From assembly GCF_017599305.1 (NCBI RefSeq), contig NZ_JAGFWR010000004.1, forward strand, positions 1 through 64,000: a stretch of DNA of 64,000 nucleotides, given 5' to 3'. The notes beneath the pieces were generated by a model, which was not told where the DNA came from, searched no databases, and saw nothing but the letters and a program-made list of their open reading frames with translations. This DNA is from Micromonospora antibiotica (lineage in GTDB: Bacteria > Actinomycetota > Actinomycetes > Mycobacteriales > Micromonosporaceae). Made by a program: the position numbers and the translations under genes. Below are positions 52,366 through 61,190 of this stretch, in pieces. Position 1 is the first letter of the stretch, and the number at the start of each line of letters is the position of its first letter.

Positions 52366-52867
52366 TCGGGGCATGTGGCGCCGGTGTCAGCGGATCGTGG
52401 ATGCGCTGTCGATCCCGACGCCGTTCGAGCCGACCCGGTTCGTCGACGCGCTGGCCCACCAGCGGGGCCGACCGGTCGAGCTGGTGCCGATGCCCGGTGG
52501 GGCCAGCCAGTGCGGTGCACTGGTCGCCACCGACCAGGCCGACTACCTCTTCTATGCCACCAGCACCACCCGGCTGCACCAGGAGCACATCCTGTTGCAC
52601 GAGGTCGGACACCTGCTCTGCGGCCACGTCGACGACCGCTCGCTGGCCGCCCTGCCCGCCCTGCTGCTGCCGAACCTCTCCACCGACCTGGTCCGCCGGG
52701 TACTCGGCCGTTCCGACTACTCGGCCGCCCAGGAGCAGGAAGCCGAACTGGTCGCCTCGATGATCGCCCACCGCGCCCGCCGGAGCCCGACCAGCGGCAC
52801 CGGCCCGGTCACCCCCGAGGTCGCCGACGGGCTGGCCCGACTCGGCTCGATCTTCGACACCGGCTGA
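52355..52867 (+). CDS. ImmA/IrrE-like metallopeptidase
   Basis: A 170-aa protein with zinc-peptidase motif HEVGH in QEHILLHEVGHLLCGHVDD, and a downstream Glu in AAQEQEAELVASMI as likely third ligand. Such proteins cleave partner XRE repressors (ImmA-ImmR), here the product of the overlapping upstream gene. This arrangement points to induction by regulator cleavage, but the signal is unknown. Confidence 0.85.
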   Translation: MAVDRGMWRRCQRIVDALSIPTPFEPTRFVDALAHQRGRPVELVPMPGGASQCGALVATDQADYLFYATSTTRLHQEHILLHEVGHLLCGHVDDRSLAALPALLLPNLSTDLVRRVLGRSDYSAAQEQEAELVASMIAHRARRSPTSGTGPVTPEVADGLARLGSIFDTG

Positions 52868-52882
52868 CCAGGGCCGGGCACC

Positions 52883-54061
52883 ATGCTGACCTGGCTCAAC
52901 TTCACCGCCCTGGCGCTCGCCGTCGTGGTCGCCGCCTACAAACTCATCCCGGTACCCGGCCGTCGGCGTGCCGCCGGCACCCGGTACCTCGCCGCCTTCT
53001 TCCTCTGCATCGGCCTCGGCCTGGCGGTGATGGCCCACCCGGTCCTGATCGCGATCAGCCACGTCGAGCCGGTGCCGAACCTCAGCCGACTGCTCGGCAA
53101 CGGCCTGGAGATGCTCGCCGCGTACTTCCTCGGCGCGCTCGGCCAGAGCATCGCCCGCCCGGCCGGCACCCGGCGCTGGCTGCGCCGGCACGGTGTCCTG
53201 CTGGTCGGCGCGGTCCTGGTGATGGCGGTGCTGCTGGCGAACGCCGACACCACCTTCACCCTGAACTTCGTCAACGCCTACTCGCGGGATCCGGTCGTCG
53301 TCGGCTACCTCGTGGTCTTCTTCAGCTACATCGCGGCCTGCCTGGTCACCTTCATCACCAGCGTGGGCGGCTATCTGCGGCACGTGCCGGCCGGCGTACT
53401 GCGGACCGGGCTCAGCTTCGTGGTCACCGGCACCGCGCTGGGTATCGTCTGGGCGGCCTGGTCCGGGGTCCGGCCGGTGGTCACCCTCCTCACCGGCCGG
53501 TCCCTGGCCACCACCCTGCCGATCGGCGCCACCCTGGGCTCGGTCTGCATGCTGCTCTGGCTGATCGGGGCGACCCTGACCGCCTGGGGCGACCGGATCA
53601 CCGCGCCACTGCGCTGGCTGCGGGCGCTACGCCGGCTCCGCCGCATCGACCCGCTCTGGCGGGCGCTGCGGGCCGCGCTGCCGCAGATCGCCCTCAACAC
53701 CAGCGGCGGCTGGCCGTTGCCCGGCGCGGAGTTCGCGCTCTATCGACGGGTGATCGAAATCCGCGACGCACAGTTGACGCTGCGCCCCTACGCCCATCCG
53801 GACGTGCCCCGCTGGGTCGGCCCGGCGGCGGACCCGGCCACCGCGGAAGCGGCGGTGATCGCCGCCGCCCTCGTCGGTCACGCGCACGGCCGGGACTACC
53901 GCGCCGAGCACCCGTTCCAGGACGTGGACGCCTCGCTGGCCTCGGAGAGCGCCTGGCTGGCCCGGGTGGCCCGGCAGTTCGCCAGCTCGACGGAGGTGGC
54001 CCGGATCCGCCAACGCGCTGCCGCCGAAGCCACCAAACCCCAGAACGCCGACCGGGCGTAG
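52883..54061 (+). CDS. MAB_1171c/DUF6545-type membrane protein
   Basis: A 392-aa protein with seven to eight membrane segments in the first ~240 residues (LNFTALALAVVVAAYKLIPVPGRR, LAAFFLCIGLGLAVMAHPV and others). A cytoplasmic domain follows: RLRRIDPLWRALRAALPQIAL, then EFALYRRVIEIRDAQLTLRPY. This is the MAB_1171c family of putative transporters, which in actinomycetes often follows XRE-ImmA pairs. ATG, 15 bases after the metallopeptidase stop. Confidence 0.78.
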   Translation: MLTWLNFTALALAVVVAAYKLIPVPGRRRAAGTRYLAAFFLCIGLGLAVMAHPVLIAISHVEPVPNLSRLLGNGLEMLAAYFLGALGQSIARPAGTRRWLRRHGVLLVGAVLVMAVLLANADTTFTLNFVNAYSRDPVVVGYLVVFFSYIAACLVTFITSVGGYLRHVPAGVLRTGLSFVVTGTALGIVWAAWSGVRPVVTLLTGRSLATTLPIGATLGSVCMLLWLIGATLTAWGDRITAPLRWLRALRRLRRIDPLWRALRAALPQIALNTSGGWPLPGAEFALYRRVIEIRDAQLTLRPYAHPDVPRWVGPAADPATAEAAVIAAALVGHAHGRDYRAEHPFQDVDASLASESAWLARVARQFASSTEVARIRQRAAAEATKPQNADRA

Positions 54062-54233
54062 CCCTCCCCGCAACCGGGTTTCTGCTGACCGGTGAAGTTG
54101 CGCCGTCTCTTCGCCCGCGTCAAACCCGGGCGTGCCGGCCAGAACCGACGGCCCAGTTTGCCGGAATGCCACGCCGGGATGCCAGCGTGGCCTGATCACA
54201 GGACGCATTGCCGTGACTACACGCCTTGACCTA

Positions 54234-54480
54234 AAGGACGTCTCGTAGCTCGTTGAAGGCGTTGTCCGGTAGCGGCGTTGGTGTCACCCGAGCAGGATGA
54301 TGTTGTGCAGGTTGGGCGATGCCTGCGGCGGTGTCGGTCAATGTGTGGGCGGCACGCCGGAAGTCCCGGAGGCTGGGGATCGCCGGGGGCCACGGCGAGG
54401 CGGGTGTGGGCGTCGCTGGCGACCTGCAGGTTTGTCGAGTAGCGGTAGTTCTTGCCGGTGCCGTGACCACGAAGGTTTCA
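54234..54480 (-). pseudogene. IS5-family transposase remnant, internally deleted
   Basis: On the minus strand TGKNYRYSTNLQVASDAHTRLAV belongs to the DDE core of IS5-type transposases. Shortly after, in another frame, LRDFRRAAHTLTDTAAGIAQ matches the C-terminal end of the same family. About 100 residues between are lost. AGGACGTCTCGT at 54235-54246 is likely the IS end. Same family as the remnant at 33421-33690, where only the N-terminal part survives. Confidence 0.65.
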
Positions 54481-54592
54481 GGCGGAGCCGACAAGTTCCC
54501 ACCGCAATATGGCAAACACATGGTACAGGGCAGAATGCGGATGTTCGCCGTTTCCTCTCCGATGAGATCGAGGCGGCCTGCAGTACACCGAA

Positions 54593-54649
54593 TAAGGCAG
54601 GCTTACCTAACTAAGGCAGGCTTACCTAACTAAGGCTGGACTGCCTAAC
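54593..54649 (+). promoter_or_regulatory. Three tandem IdeR/DmdR-type iron boxes
   Basis: TAAGGCAGGCTTACCTAAC occurs twice head to tail (54593-54611, 54612-54630) and a third, changed copy TAAGGCTGGACTGCCTAAC follows (54631-54649); the period is exactly 19 bp, the length of a DtxR/IdeR operator. It compares with the IdeR consensus TTAGGTTAGGCTAACCTAA. They lie ~205 bases before the DUF1540 gene. Confidence 0.65.
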
Positions 54650-54854
54650 TAAGCTGGCGCGCTTCCGATGTGACGTCGGGCGGGAACGGCGATAAGCCCA
54701 CCGCCCTGAAGTTTCGCTGCTAGGCTGGTGTCACGAATTCGAGCGCAGGGTGCCGATCGGTGGCGGATCAATTCTTCAGCCGATGGTCAAATGCTGACTG
54801 CCATGCAAGAATGCATGGACGGGTACGCCCTGCCAGTCACAAATTGGAGGATCC

Positions 54855-55151
54855 ATGAGGACCCTGCTGCAAATGACTCCGGTTCGCGAATGCGCCGCTA
54901 CCGCGTGCAGTTTCAACGACCGTGGCTGCCATGCTCCGGCGATTACCGTGGCTTCGACGGGTGATGCGGCGTCCTGTGCGACGCTCGTGGAGTCATCGCT
55001 GCAGGCCGGGATCGCGGAGGTGACCGGCACCGTGGGTGCGTGTGCGCGTGTCGAGTGCACCTACAACACCAACCTCGCCTGCACGGCAGAGTCCATCTCC
55101 GTCGGTCCCGGCGTCACCACCAGTGACTGTCGCACCTATCAGCCTGCCTGA
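54855..55151 (+). CDS. DUF1540 domain protein (Cys-rich, probable metal binding)
   Basis: A 98-aa protein with ATG and GGAGG 5 bases upstream. Two DUF1540 units: VRECAATACSFNDRGCHAPAITV and ARVECTYNTNLACTAESISV, each with C-x(4)-C-x(4-6)-C and the Y/F-N pattern. It has nine Cys in all, so it is probably a metal-binding protein. Tandem iron boxes upstream suggest expression under iron shortage. Function unknown. Confidence 0.8.
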   Translation: MRTLLQMTPVRECAATACSFNDRGCHAPAITVASTGDAASCATLVESSLQAGIAEVTGTVGACARVECTYNTNLACTAESISVGPGVTTSDCRTYQPA

Positions 55152-55218
55152 CAGTCGCAGGCGCAACTGCACCAGAGCGCCGAGATCGGCCGGGCGGTGC
55201 GACCGATGCCGCTTGGCA

Positions 55219-55233
55219 AGGTAAGGCTTACCT
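55219..55233 (+). promoter_or_regulatory. IdeR/DmdR-type iron box before the DUF2470 gene
   Basis: AGGTAAG-G-CTTACCT is a perfect palindrome (7-bp arms) matching the core of DtxR/IdeR operators. It lies 57 bases before the start of the DUF2470 gene, in promoter position. Confidence 0.7.
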
Positions 55234-55289
55234 ACTAAAGTCAGGTCCCTGGGTTGAGCTCGCCTCTACTCGTAGCCGAGGGGACTGAC

Positions 55290-56159
55290 ATGGTGCTCCA
55301 TCCTGCCGAGCGACCAGCGGAGCTGACGGACGCCGCACCGTATTTCTCCGTACGGGCCGATCCGGACGCTGTGCTGGCACGGTCCGCCCTGGCCGCCAGT
55401 CCTTCCCTGCGGCTCCAACTCGGCGATGTCGCTGCCGACCTCGTCGAAGCGCACACCATCCTGCACGACGGCACGGTGGTCCTCGCGGTTGATCCGATGA
55501 CCCCCACCGGCGGGCTGCTGGTGGCCGCGCGTGGTCGGCCGGGAGCGGTACGGCTCGATGTGACACAACTCGTCCCGGTTGCCGTCAGGTCCCGAGTGTG
55601 GGCCCGAGTCCACGTGCTGGGCACCTCGCACCGGTTCGACCCGGGCATCTTGGACACATGCGACAGCGACACCATCATGCCTCTGCTCGACCTGCCCCCC
55701 GTCGCGTTGTGGGCGGTCGAACCGGTCGAGGTCGGCCTCGCCCGCGACATCGGCGGTGCCACGGTGAGCATCAGCGCCTTTCGCACTGCGCAGCCAGACC
55801 CGCTCGCCGCCGATCAGGCCCGAGACCTGCAACACCTCACCCAATGTCACGGCGATGTCCTCGATCGGCTCGCCACACTGGTCGACCCGGTGCTCACCGT
55901 CGGGGCGGCCCGGGTCGTACCGGTTGCCGTCGACGCCGACGGCATCGTGCTCCGCGCAGAGGCACCCGACCGGCACACCGACGTCCGGCTGCCTTTCGCC
56001 CACCGCCTCACCAGCCTCGCCGAAGGACTGCGGATGCTGCTCGCCCAGGCGGCGCGGCGCGGGTCCGCCTGCCCACCCCGGACTACGGCGGGTGCGCAGC
56101 GGACGCCGGTGGCCGTTTGCGATCTGCCCAAGGGCGTGTGCGGCATGTCGCTGGCGTGA
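55290..56159 (+). CDS. DUF2470 domain protein, haem/iron-utilisation type
   Basis: A 289-aa protein. ATG at 55290 with GAGGGGA 5-6 bases upstream; the open frame starts earlier at a TTG. The N-terminal ~175 residues resemble the split-barrel pyridoxamine-oxidase-like part of HugZ proteins. The C-terminal DUF2470 region reads LTQCHGDVLDRLATLVDP, VVPVAVDADGIVLRAEAPD and VRLPFAHRLTSLAEGLRMLLAQAARRG. HugZ-type proteins degrade or bind haem. The IdeR box in its promoter supports iron control. The last ~25 residues contain two Cys. Confidence 0.72.
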   Translation: MVLHPAERPAELTDAAPYFSVRADPDAVLARSALAASPSLRLQLGDVAADLVEAHTILHDGTVVLAVDPMTPTGGLLVAARGRPGAVRLDVTQLVPVAVRSRVWARVHVLGTSHRFDPGILDTCDSDTIMPLLDLPPVALWAVEPVEVGLARDIGGATVSISAFRTAQPDPLAADQARDLQHLTQCHGDVLDRLATLVDPVLTVGAARVVPVAVDADGIVLRAEAPDRHTDVRLPFAHRLTSLAEGLRMLLAQAARRGSACPPRTTAGAQRTPVAVCDLPKGVCGMSLA

Positions 56160-56604
56160 CGGGCTCGGTGCCTGCTCACACCCCTTTCACCGCTGCGTGC
56201 CGGGACCGCCCGGTCGTCGGTGTGGGCACCATTGCAGCAGTCGCTGGATCAGGTCGACGTGCATCCCGGCGCTGGGCAGGGTCGCCGCCTGCCACTGTCG
56301 TTCCGACCAGCGGGCGCCTGGTCGGGAGCTGGCGGAACTCTGGGCCGTCGAGGTGCGGGACGTGCGCTCGTTTCGGGATTGCTGCTTCGTCGCCGCCGAT
56401 CTGCGGTCTGGGCTGAATCGGCTGTCGGAACATGCCGAATGAGACGTCCTCTGAGATAGCTTTCCTGCCCCGACGGCCAGGAGAGGATCACGCGTTGAGT
56501 GGGCCCTGACCGCACCCCGCTTCACCGCCTGGCGACAGGCCCCGCACCTATGACGGCGTCAGCGGATGCATCCCCACCCACGACCTCCGCGACATGTTCT
56601 CAGC
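56160..56604. other. Region with decayed coding DNA and an IS-end-like motif
   Basis: About 445 bases. The plus-strand stretch 56320-56440 reads RELAELWAVEVRDVRSFRDCCFVAADLRSGL to a stop and looks like the 3' end of a lost gene. GAGACGTCCT at 56443-56452 is the inverted form of the motif at 54235, so an IS end may lie here. No intact gene. Confidence 0.45.
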
Positions 56605-57118
56605 ACCGCCAGGGTCGGCGTCGGGCGAAGTCGTCGGTGCCCAGCACCGTCGGCGTCACCACCAGCGGGTCGGGCATCCGCCGGATCATTCGGATCAACG
56701 TTGTCCGGGACACCGATACCGCCCGCCGCTGCGCCAACCGGCTACCCGGTCGACCGCCAACGCCACCGCGACCGCTTCCAGTTCACCAGCCGCCAGGACC
56801 GTGTGCCGGGCATACCGTCGGGTCGGGCCGGGCACCTGTTCGACGAACGTCCGCCGCTGGCACCCGCTGTTGACGCAGGTGAACCGGCGAACCGTCAATG
56901 CGACCAGCACCTCGTGGCGACCCAACCGGACGTCGGTCAACCGCCGCGTGTAGCGGCCGTGCACCGTGCTCGACCAGACACCATCGACTCCGCACACCGC
57001 CCGCACCGTCCGCGTCGCTGCATCGATTCTTGCTCCAACGGCCCGGACCACCACGGCTTCAGACGCAGGCCAACCAGGTGCGGCAGCAACGCCACGATGA
57101 TCTCCACCCCCACCTGAG
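56605..57118 (-). pseudogene. ISL3-family transposase remnant
   Basis: Minus strand. The N-terminal part reads IIVALLPHLVGLRLKPWW, then after a frame change VCGVDGVWSSTVHGRYTRRLTDV and VRRFTCVNSGCQRRTFVEQVPGPTRRYARHTVL, the zinc-finger region of ISL3 (IS204/IS1001/IS1096/IS1165) transposases. After another frame change it reads VSVSRTTLIRMIRRMPDPLVVTPTVLGTDDFA and then a stop. The DDE domain is gone. At least two frameshifts. Confidence 0.75.
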
Positions 57119-57432
57119 CTACTGGTGAGCGAGACTCACCAAAAGGTGCCTGAACCCAATTTCACGCGTCGGCGACGGAGCCAGGCATTCGCTGCTTCCC
57201 CTGGCGTATCCGGCTTACGTCTTCGGCTGATCATCATTGGATCCAACAGTGCCACTTTCCGACCGAAAGTACGGTCCTCGCCACGAAGGGTCACAACCTA
57301 GGCTTTGGTCCGCTCTGTTCGCGGGCCACTTCACCGGGCGGAAACGTGCAGAGTCGGGCGGGCCAGGTCAGGCGGTCGATACCAGGCCTGAACGGCGACA
57401 AGAGTCGCTGGTCATGGGGGAGTGGGGGTTGT
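57119..57432. other. ISL3 end and promoter region of the Shango operon
   Basis: TCACCAAAAGGTGCCTGAAC (57134-57153) resembles ISL3-family element ends and bounds the transposase remnant. The remaining ~280 bases before the TerB-domain gene have no gene and probably hold the defence operon promoter. Confidence 0.5.
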
Positions 57433-59751
57433 GTGGGCTTCTTCGACAGGCTCCGACGTGTTGCAGCGCAAGATCAGAAACCTGGCCCGGCCGGTCGTGT
57501 GGTAGCGGGTCAGCCTGCGTCTGCGTGGCACCAGCCGGCGACACCTAGACAGGTGACTCCGCCGGTACGGACCGCGAGCCAGCAGACGATCTGGGTTCCG
57601 GCCGGACAGCCGACGACCGTCGCCGGATATCCGATCCCGGGAGGTTTGATCTATGTCGGCAGGCATCTGACTGCTCCCAATGGTGGGATCGAGCCTGCGC
57701 TTATTGACTCGACGCTTCGGATTGACAGGAATCGGCCCGACTGGGACGGCAAGGGGTTGGACTACTGGCCGTCCTACGGTTCGCTCCCTGCGAGCAGTAG
57801 GGCCGCCTACCTGACCTGGCTCGCCGATGGGCGCCGCTTCGGCGCCGTGCCCATTGGTTACGTCTTCCTCTTCTTCTACGGCCTTGAGCGGCGCGTTCTG
57901 GTCGACATGCCGAACGACCGGGCCCTTCGCCGAGAGTTGCCCGCGATCGTAGCCGAGGTTCGTCGGCTCCTCGACATCTATGGCGCCAACGGCTCGTTCC
58001 GCTCCTACGCTCGCAAATTTCTCGAGGTTCTTGAGTTGATCGGCTCGGCTGAAACCGGTGCCAGCGACGGACGACCACCAGAGCTCGCGCCTGACCGGTG
58101 GCCCATCCCGATGAAGCTACGGCTTGCGTTAGGTGAGTTAGCCGCCGGCGGCACTCCCGTACCAGCCGAATGGGCCCGTGCCTGGGCGTGGTATTTGCCG
58201 TCGCTGTATCCACGCACCCCGCAGACTCGATGCCCTGAAGAGTTCGACCGTCTGTTCGCCAGGCGTTACGCGGAACGGTTCAGGGACGGCTTCCGTATCA
58301 GGCCGGGTAAGGCGCGAATCGGGGTGACCTACCGGGCGGCCAGTGCGGGTATCGACAGCGCTGACGTGCAGCTCGATCTGCCTGACGTCGTCGAGCTCGC
58401 TGGACCGGCCCGCAAGCTGACCGAGATCGTCGATGCCGTCACCGACGACCTGGACGCCTACAGCCGTTGGCTTGGCCGCAACCCAGATGGTCGTGGGTCG
58501 CTCGCCGCAGCCGCCGTGCTGCCTTCCGAGCTGCTGGACCTGCGCGCAGGGCAGGTCGGCGCCCTGCGCGCCTGGTGCGAGGAGCGCCTGGCAGACGAGC
58601 GCCATGTTGTCGTCGACGCGCCTGAACTCGTTGCCTTCTGGCCGACTGCTCAGCCCGGGAAGATGACCAAGGCTGAGTCGGTGTCCCTCGCTCAACTTCT
58701 CGGGCGTATCGGCGTCGGCGTGGAGCCAGACGTCCGGCTCGGCGGATCAGCACTTTCCGCCGGACCTGCCGTTCTGTTCCGCGTCTCCGCCGATGCCCCG
58801 CATACCGCAACACCCGCCTACACCGCCGCCGCCACCCTGCTGCACCTGGCGGTTGCGGTTAGCGCTTCGGACGGCACCATCAGCGACCAGGAACAGCATC
58901 ACCTGACCGCACACCTCGAAGCCGCGCTGCATCTGACAGTCCCCGAGAGAACCCGTCTGCAGGCGCACCTTCGATGGCTGGCTGTCACCGGAGTCAAGCT
59001 CACCGGGCTGAAGAAACGCATTGAGCTGCTCCGGGCAGACCAGCGTGAGACCGTCGGCGACTTCCTGATCACGGTAGCCGCCGCCGACGGAGTCATCTCG
59101 CCGGAAGAGGTCACGAGCCTCACGAAGATCTACAAGCTCCTCGCCCTTGACCCGGACCTCATCTACGGTCGCCTCCATCAACAGGTCGCTGGTCCCGTCG
59201 CTTTCGGGGCGAAGCAACCCCCAGCCGCGGTGCCCGTGGTCGTGCGTGCGGCGGGGCCCGCACCAGCGGGATACACGTTGCCGCCCGCAGCAGCGGCAGC
59301 TCGCCGATCATCTACCTGGGGCAATGGTCAACGAGTACCGGCAGAGGCTTCCGGCGTTGTTCTCGACGAAGACGTCATCGCCGTGAAGCTGGCCGAGACG
59401 GCGGCCGTCTCGGCGCTGCTGTCGACCATCTTCACAGACGACGAACCGCCTTCACCCCAGTTGGCCGCGACATCAGCTGCGCCCAATGGTGGGCCGGCAG
59501 CTCAGCCCACCACGCAAGCTCTCATTCCCGGTTTGGATGCCGTGCACAGCGAACTCCTGCGATCCCTGGCGACGCAGCCGACGTGGACCCGCTCGGCGTA
59601 TGAGGACCTCGCCGAGCGGCACGGCGTGATGCCGGCTGGAGCGTTGGACCTGCTCAACGAGGTCGCCATGGATGCTGCGGGGGAACCTGTCGCCGAGGGC
59701 GACGATGATATTGAGATCAACGACTACGCGCTTCAGGAGCTACTGCGATGA
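57433..59751 (+). CDS. sngA: Shango system TerB-domain protein SngA
   Basis: 772 aa from GTG 57433 (VGFFDRLRRVAAQ); ATG 57346 is the alternative. A TerB_N-like part (residues ~95-330) starts WVPAGQPTTVAGYPIPGGLIYVGRHL and includes SSRAAYLTWLADGRRFGAVPIGYVFLFFYGLERRVLVD. TerB (about 460-580) contains LLHLAVAVSASDGTISDQEQHHL and VAAADGVISPEEVTSL, with Asp-rich metal sites. TerB_C-like residues are at the end (DDDIEINDYALQELLR). In Shango, the TerB protein works with a DUF2791 ATPase and a helicase against phages; exactly these follow. Overlaps sngB by ATGA. Confidence 0.85.
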   Translation: MGFFDRLRRVAAQDQKPGPAGRVVAGQPASAWHQPATPRQVTPPVRTASQQTIWVPAGQPTTVAGYPIPGGLIYVGRHLTAPNGGIEPALIDSTLRIDRNRPDWDGKGLDYWPSYGSLPASSRAAYLTWLADGRRFGAVPIGYVFLFFYGLERRVLVDMPNDRALRRELPAIVAEVRRLLDIYGANGSFRSYARKFLEVLELIGSAETGASDGRPPELAPDRWPIPMKLRLALGELAAGGTPVPAEWARAWAWYLPSLYPRTPQTRCPEEFDRLFARRYAERFRDGFRIRPGKARIGVTYRAASAGIDSADVQLDLPDVVELAGPARKLTEIVDAVTDDLDAYSRWLGRNPDGRGSLAAAAVLPSELLDLRAGQVGALRAWCEERLADERHVVVDAPELVAFWPTAQPGKMTKAESVSLAQLLGRIGVGVEPDVRLGGSALSAGPAVLFRVSADAPHTATPAYTAAATLLHLAVAVSASDGTISDQEQHHLTAHLEAALHLTVPERTRLQAHLRWLAVTGVKLTGLKKRIELLRADQRETVGDFLITVAAADGVISPEEVTSLTKIYKLLALDPDLIYGRLHQQVAGPVAFGAKQPPAAVPVVVRAAGPAPAGYTLPPAAAAARRSSTWGNGQRVPAEASGVVLDEDVIAVKLAETAAVSALLSTIFTDDEPPSPQLAATSAAPNGGPAAQPTTQALIPGLDAVHSELLRSLATQPTWTRSAYEDLAERHGVMPAGALDLLNEVAMDAAGEPVAEGDDDIEINDYALQELLR

Positions 59752-61190
59752 GCGTTACTACCCCCATCGGCCAGGGTGCCCGTATCAGGCCCCGCGAGCG
59801 CGACGCGATCATCCAGTCGCTGCGCGCGGGAGTGGTGCCCCGTGCCGGGCAACAGCACGTCCAAGTCGGTCGGGCCGCGGAGGTGCAGGCGCTTGTTGCC
59901 GACACCACCCGCATCGCTGACGGTGGGGCCGGCAGTCGTTTCGTGATCGGGGAGTACGGCTCGGGCAAGACGTTCTTCCTGCACCTGATTCGCTCCATCG
60001 CGTTGGAGAAGCGTCTGGTCACCGTTCACGCGGACCTGTCGCCCGACCGTCGGCTACATGCCACCGGCGGGCAAGCACGCAGCCTGTACGCCGAACTGAT
60101 GCGCAACATGGCCACCCGCGCCAAGCCCGACGGTGGTGCGCTGGCCAGCGTCGTCGAACGGTTCGTGACCCAGGCGCTGACCGAGGCGCGCGACACTGGC
60201 CAGAATCCACAGGTGGTCATCCGTGTCCGGCTCGACGCGCTCAGCGAGTTGACGGGCGGCTACGACTTCGCCGATGCCATCGCCAAGTACTGGCAGGGCC
60301 ACGACACCGGCAACGAGCAACTCAAGATCGACGCCGTCAGGTGGCTGCGCGGCGAGTTCTCCACCCGCACCGACGCCCGCAACGCCCTCGGCGTGCGCAC
60401 CATCGTTGACGACGCGTCCTTCTACGACCACCTCAAGTTGATGTCCCGGTTCGTCCGCCTGGCCGGCTACGGCGGCCTGCTCGTCTGCCTCGACGAGATG
60501 GTCAACCTGTACAAGCTGGCCAACTCCCAAGCCCGCAACGCCAACTACGAGCAGATCCTGCGCATCCTCAACGACAGCCTGCAGGGAACCGCATCGGGCC
60601 TCGGGTTCCTCTTCGGCGGAACACCCGATTTCCTGCTCGACACCCGCCGCGGCCTCTACTCCTACGCCGCCCTGCAGTCCCGCCTGGCTGAGAACACCTA
60701 CGCCACCGCCGGGCTCGTCGACTACTCCGGTCCCGTTCTGCGCCTGGCCAACCTGTCACCTGAGGACTTCTACGTCCTGCTGGCCAAGCTGCGTCACGTC
60801 TACGCCTCCGGCGACCCGGCGGCCTACCTACTGCCCGACGAAGCCTTGCACGCCTACATGAACCACTGCGCTTCCCGCATCGGGGACGCCTACTTCCGCA
60901 CGCCGCGAAACACCATCAAGGGCTTTCTGGATCTGCTAGCGATCCTCGAACAGAACCCCGGACAAGACTGGAGGTCCCTCATCGGCGCGATTCACATCGC
61001 CGCCGAGACGGACCCGGACCTGGAACCTCTCGACGACGCCGGCGAACCAACTGGCCAGACCGCCGACGAACAACACCAAGAACTGTCCGCTTCCACGGGA
61101 GGCCAGAGCTTCTCTCACACGCCAGCCGTAACCGTGACCGCCAGCCAACTGCCTCCCGATGACGACGAGCTTGCCTCCTTCCGCCTCTGA
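59748..61190 (+). CDS. sngB: Shango/BrxD-like DUF2791 P-loop ATPase SngB
   Basis: A 480-aa protein. The opening RIRPRERDAIIQSLRAGVVPRAGQQHVQVGR is typical of BREX BrxD/DUF2791 ATPases. Walker A is IGEYGSGKTFFLHLIR (K74), and the Walker B-like strand is GLLVCLDEMVNLYKL (about 245). GLGFLFGGTPDFLLDTRRGLYSYAALQSRLAEN is a strong family signature. It probably acts with the following helicase, as BrxD pairs with BrxHI in BREX type 2. ATG overlaps the sngA stop; the helicase ATG lies 32 bases inside its 3' end. Confidence 0.9.
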   Translation: MSVTTPIGQGARIRPRERDAIIQSLRAGVVPRAGQQHVQVGRAAEVQALVADTTRIADGGAGSRFVIGEYGSGKTFFLHLIRSIALEKRLVTVHADLSPDRRLHATGGQARSLYAELMRNMATRAKPDGGALASVVERFVTQALTEARDTGQNPQVVIRVRLDALSELTGGYDFADAIAKYWQGHDTGNEQLKIDAVRWLRGEFSTRTDARNALGVRTIVDDASFYDHLKLMSRFVRLAGYGGLLVCLDEMVNLYKLANSQARNANYEQILRILNDSLQGTASGLGFLFGGTPDFLLDTRRGLYSYAALQSRLAENTYATAGLVDYSGPVLRLANLSPEDFYVLLAKLRHVYASGDPAAYLLPDEALHAYMNHCASRIGDAYFRTPRNTIKGFLDLLAILEQNPGQDWRSLIGAIHIAAETDPDLEPLDDAGEPTGQTADEQHQELSASTGGQSFSHTPAVTVTASQLPPDDDELASFRL

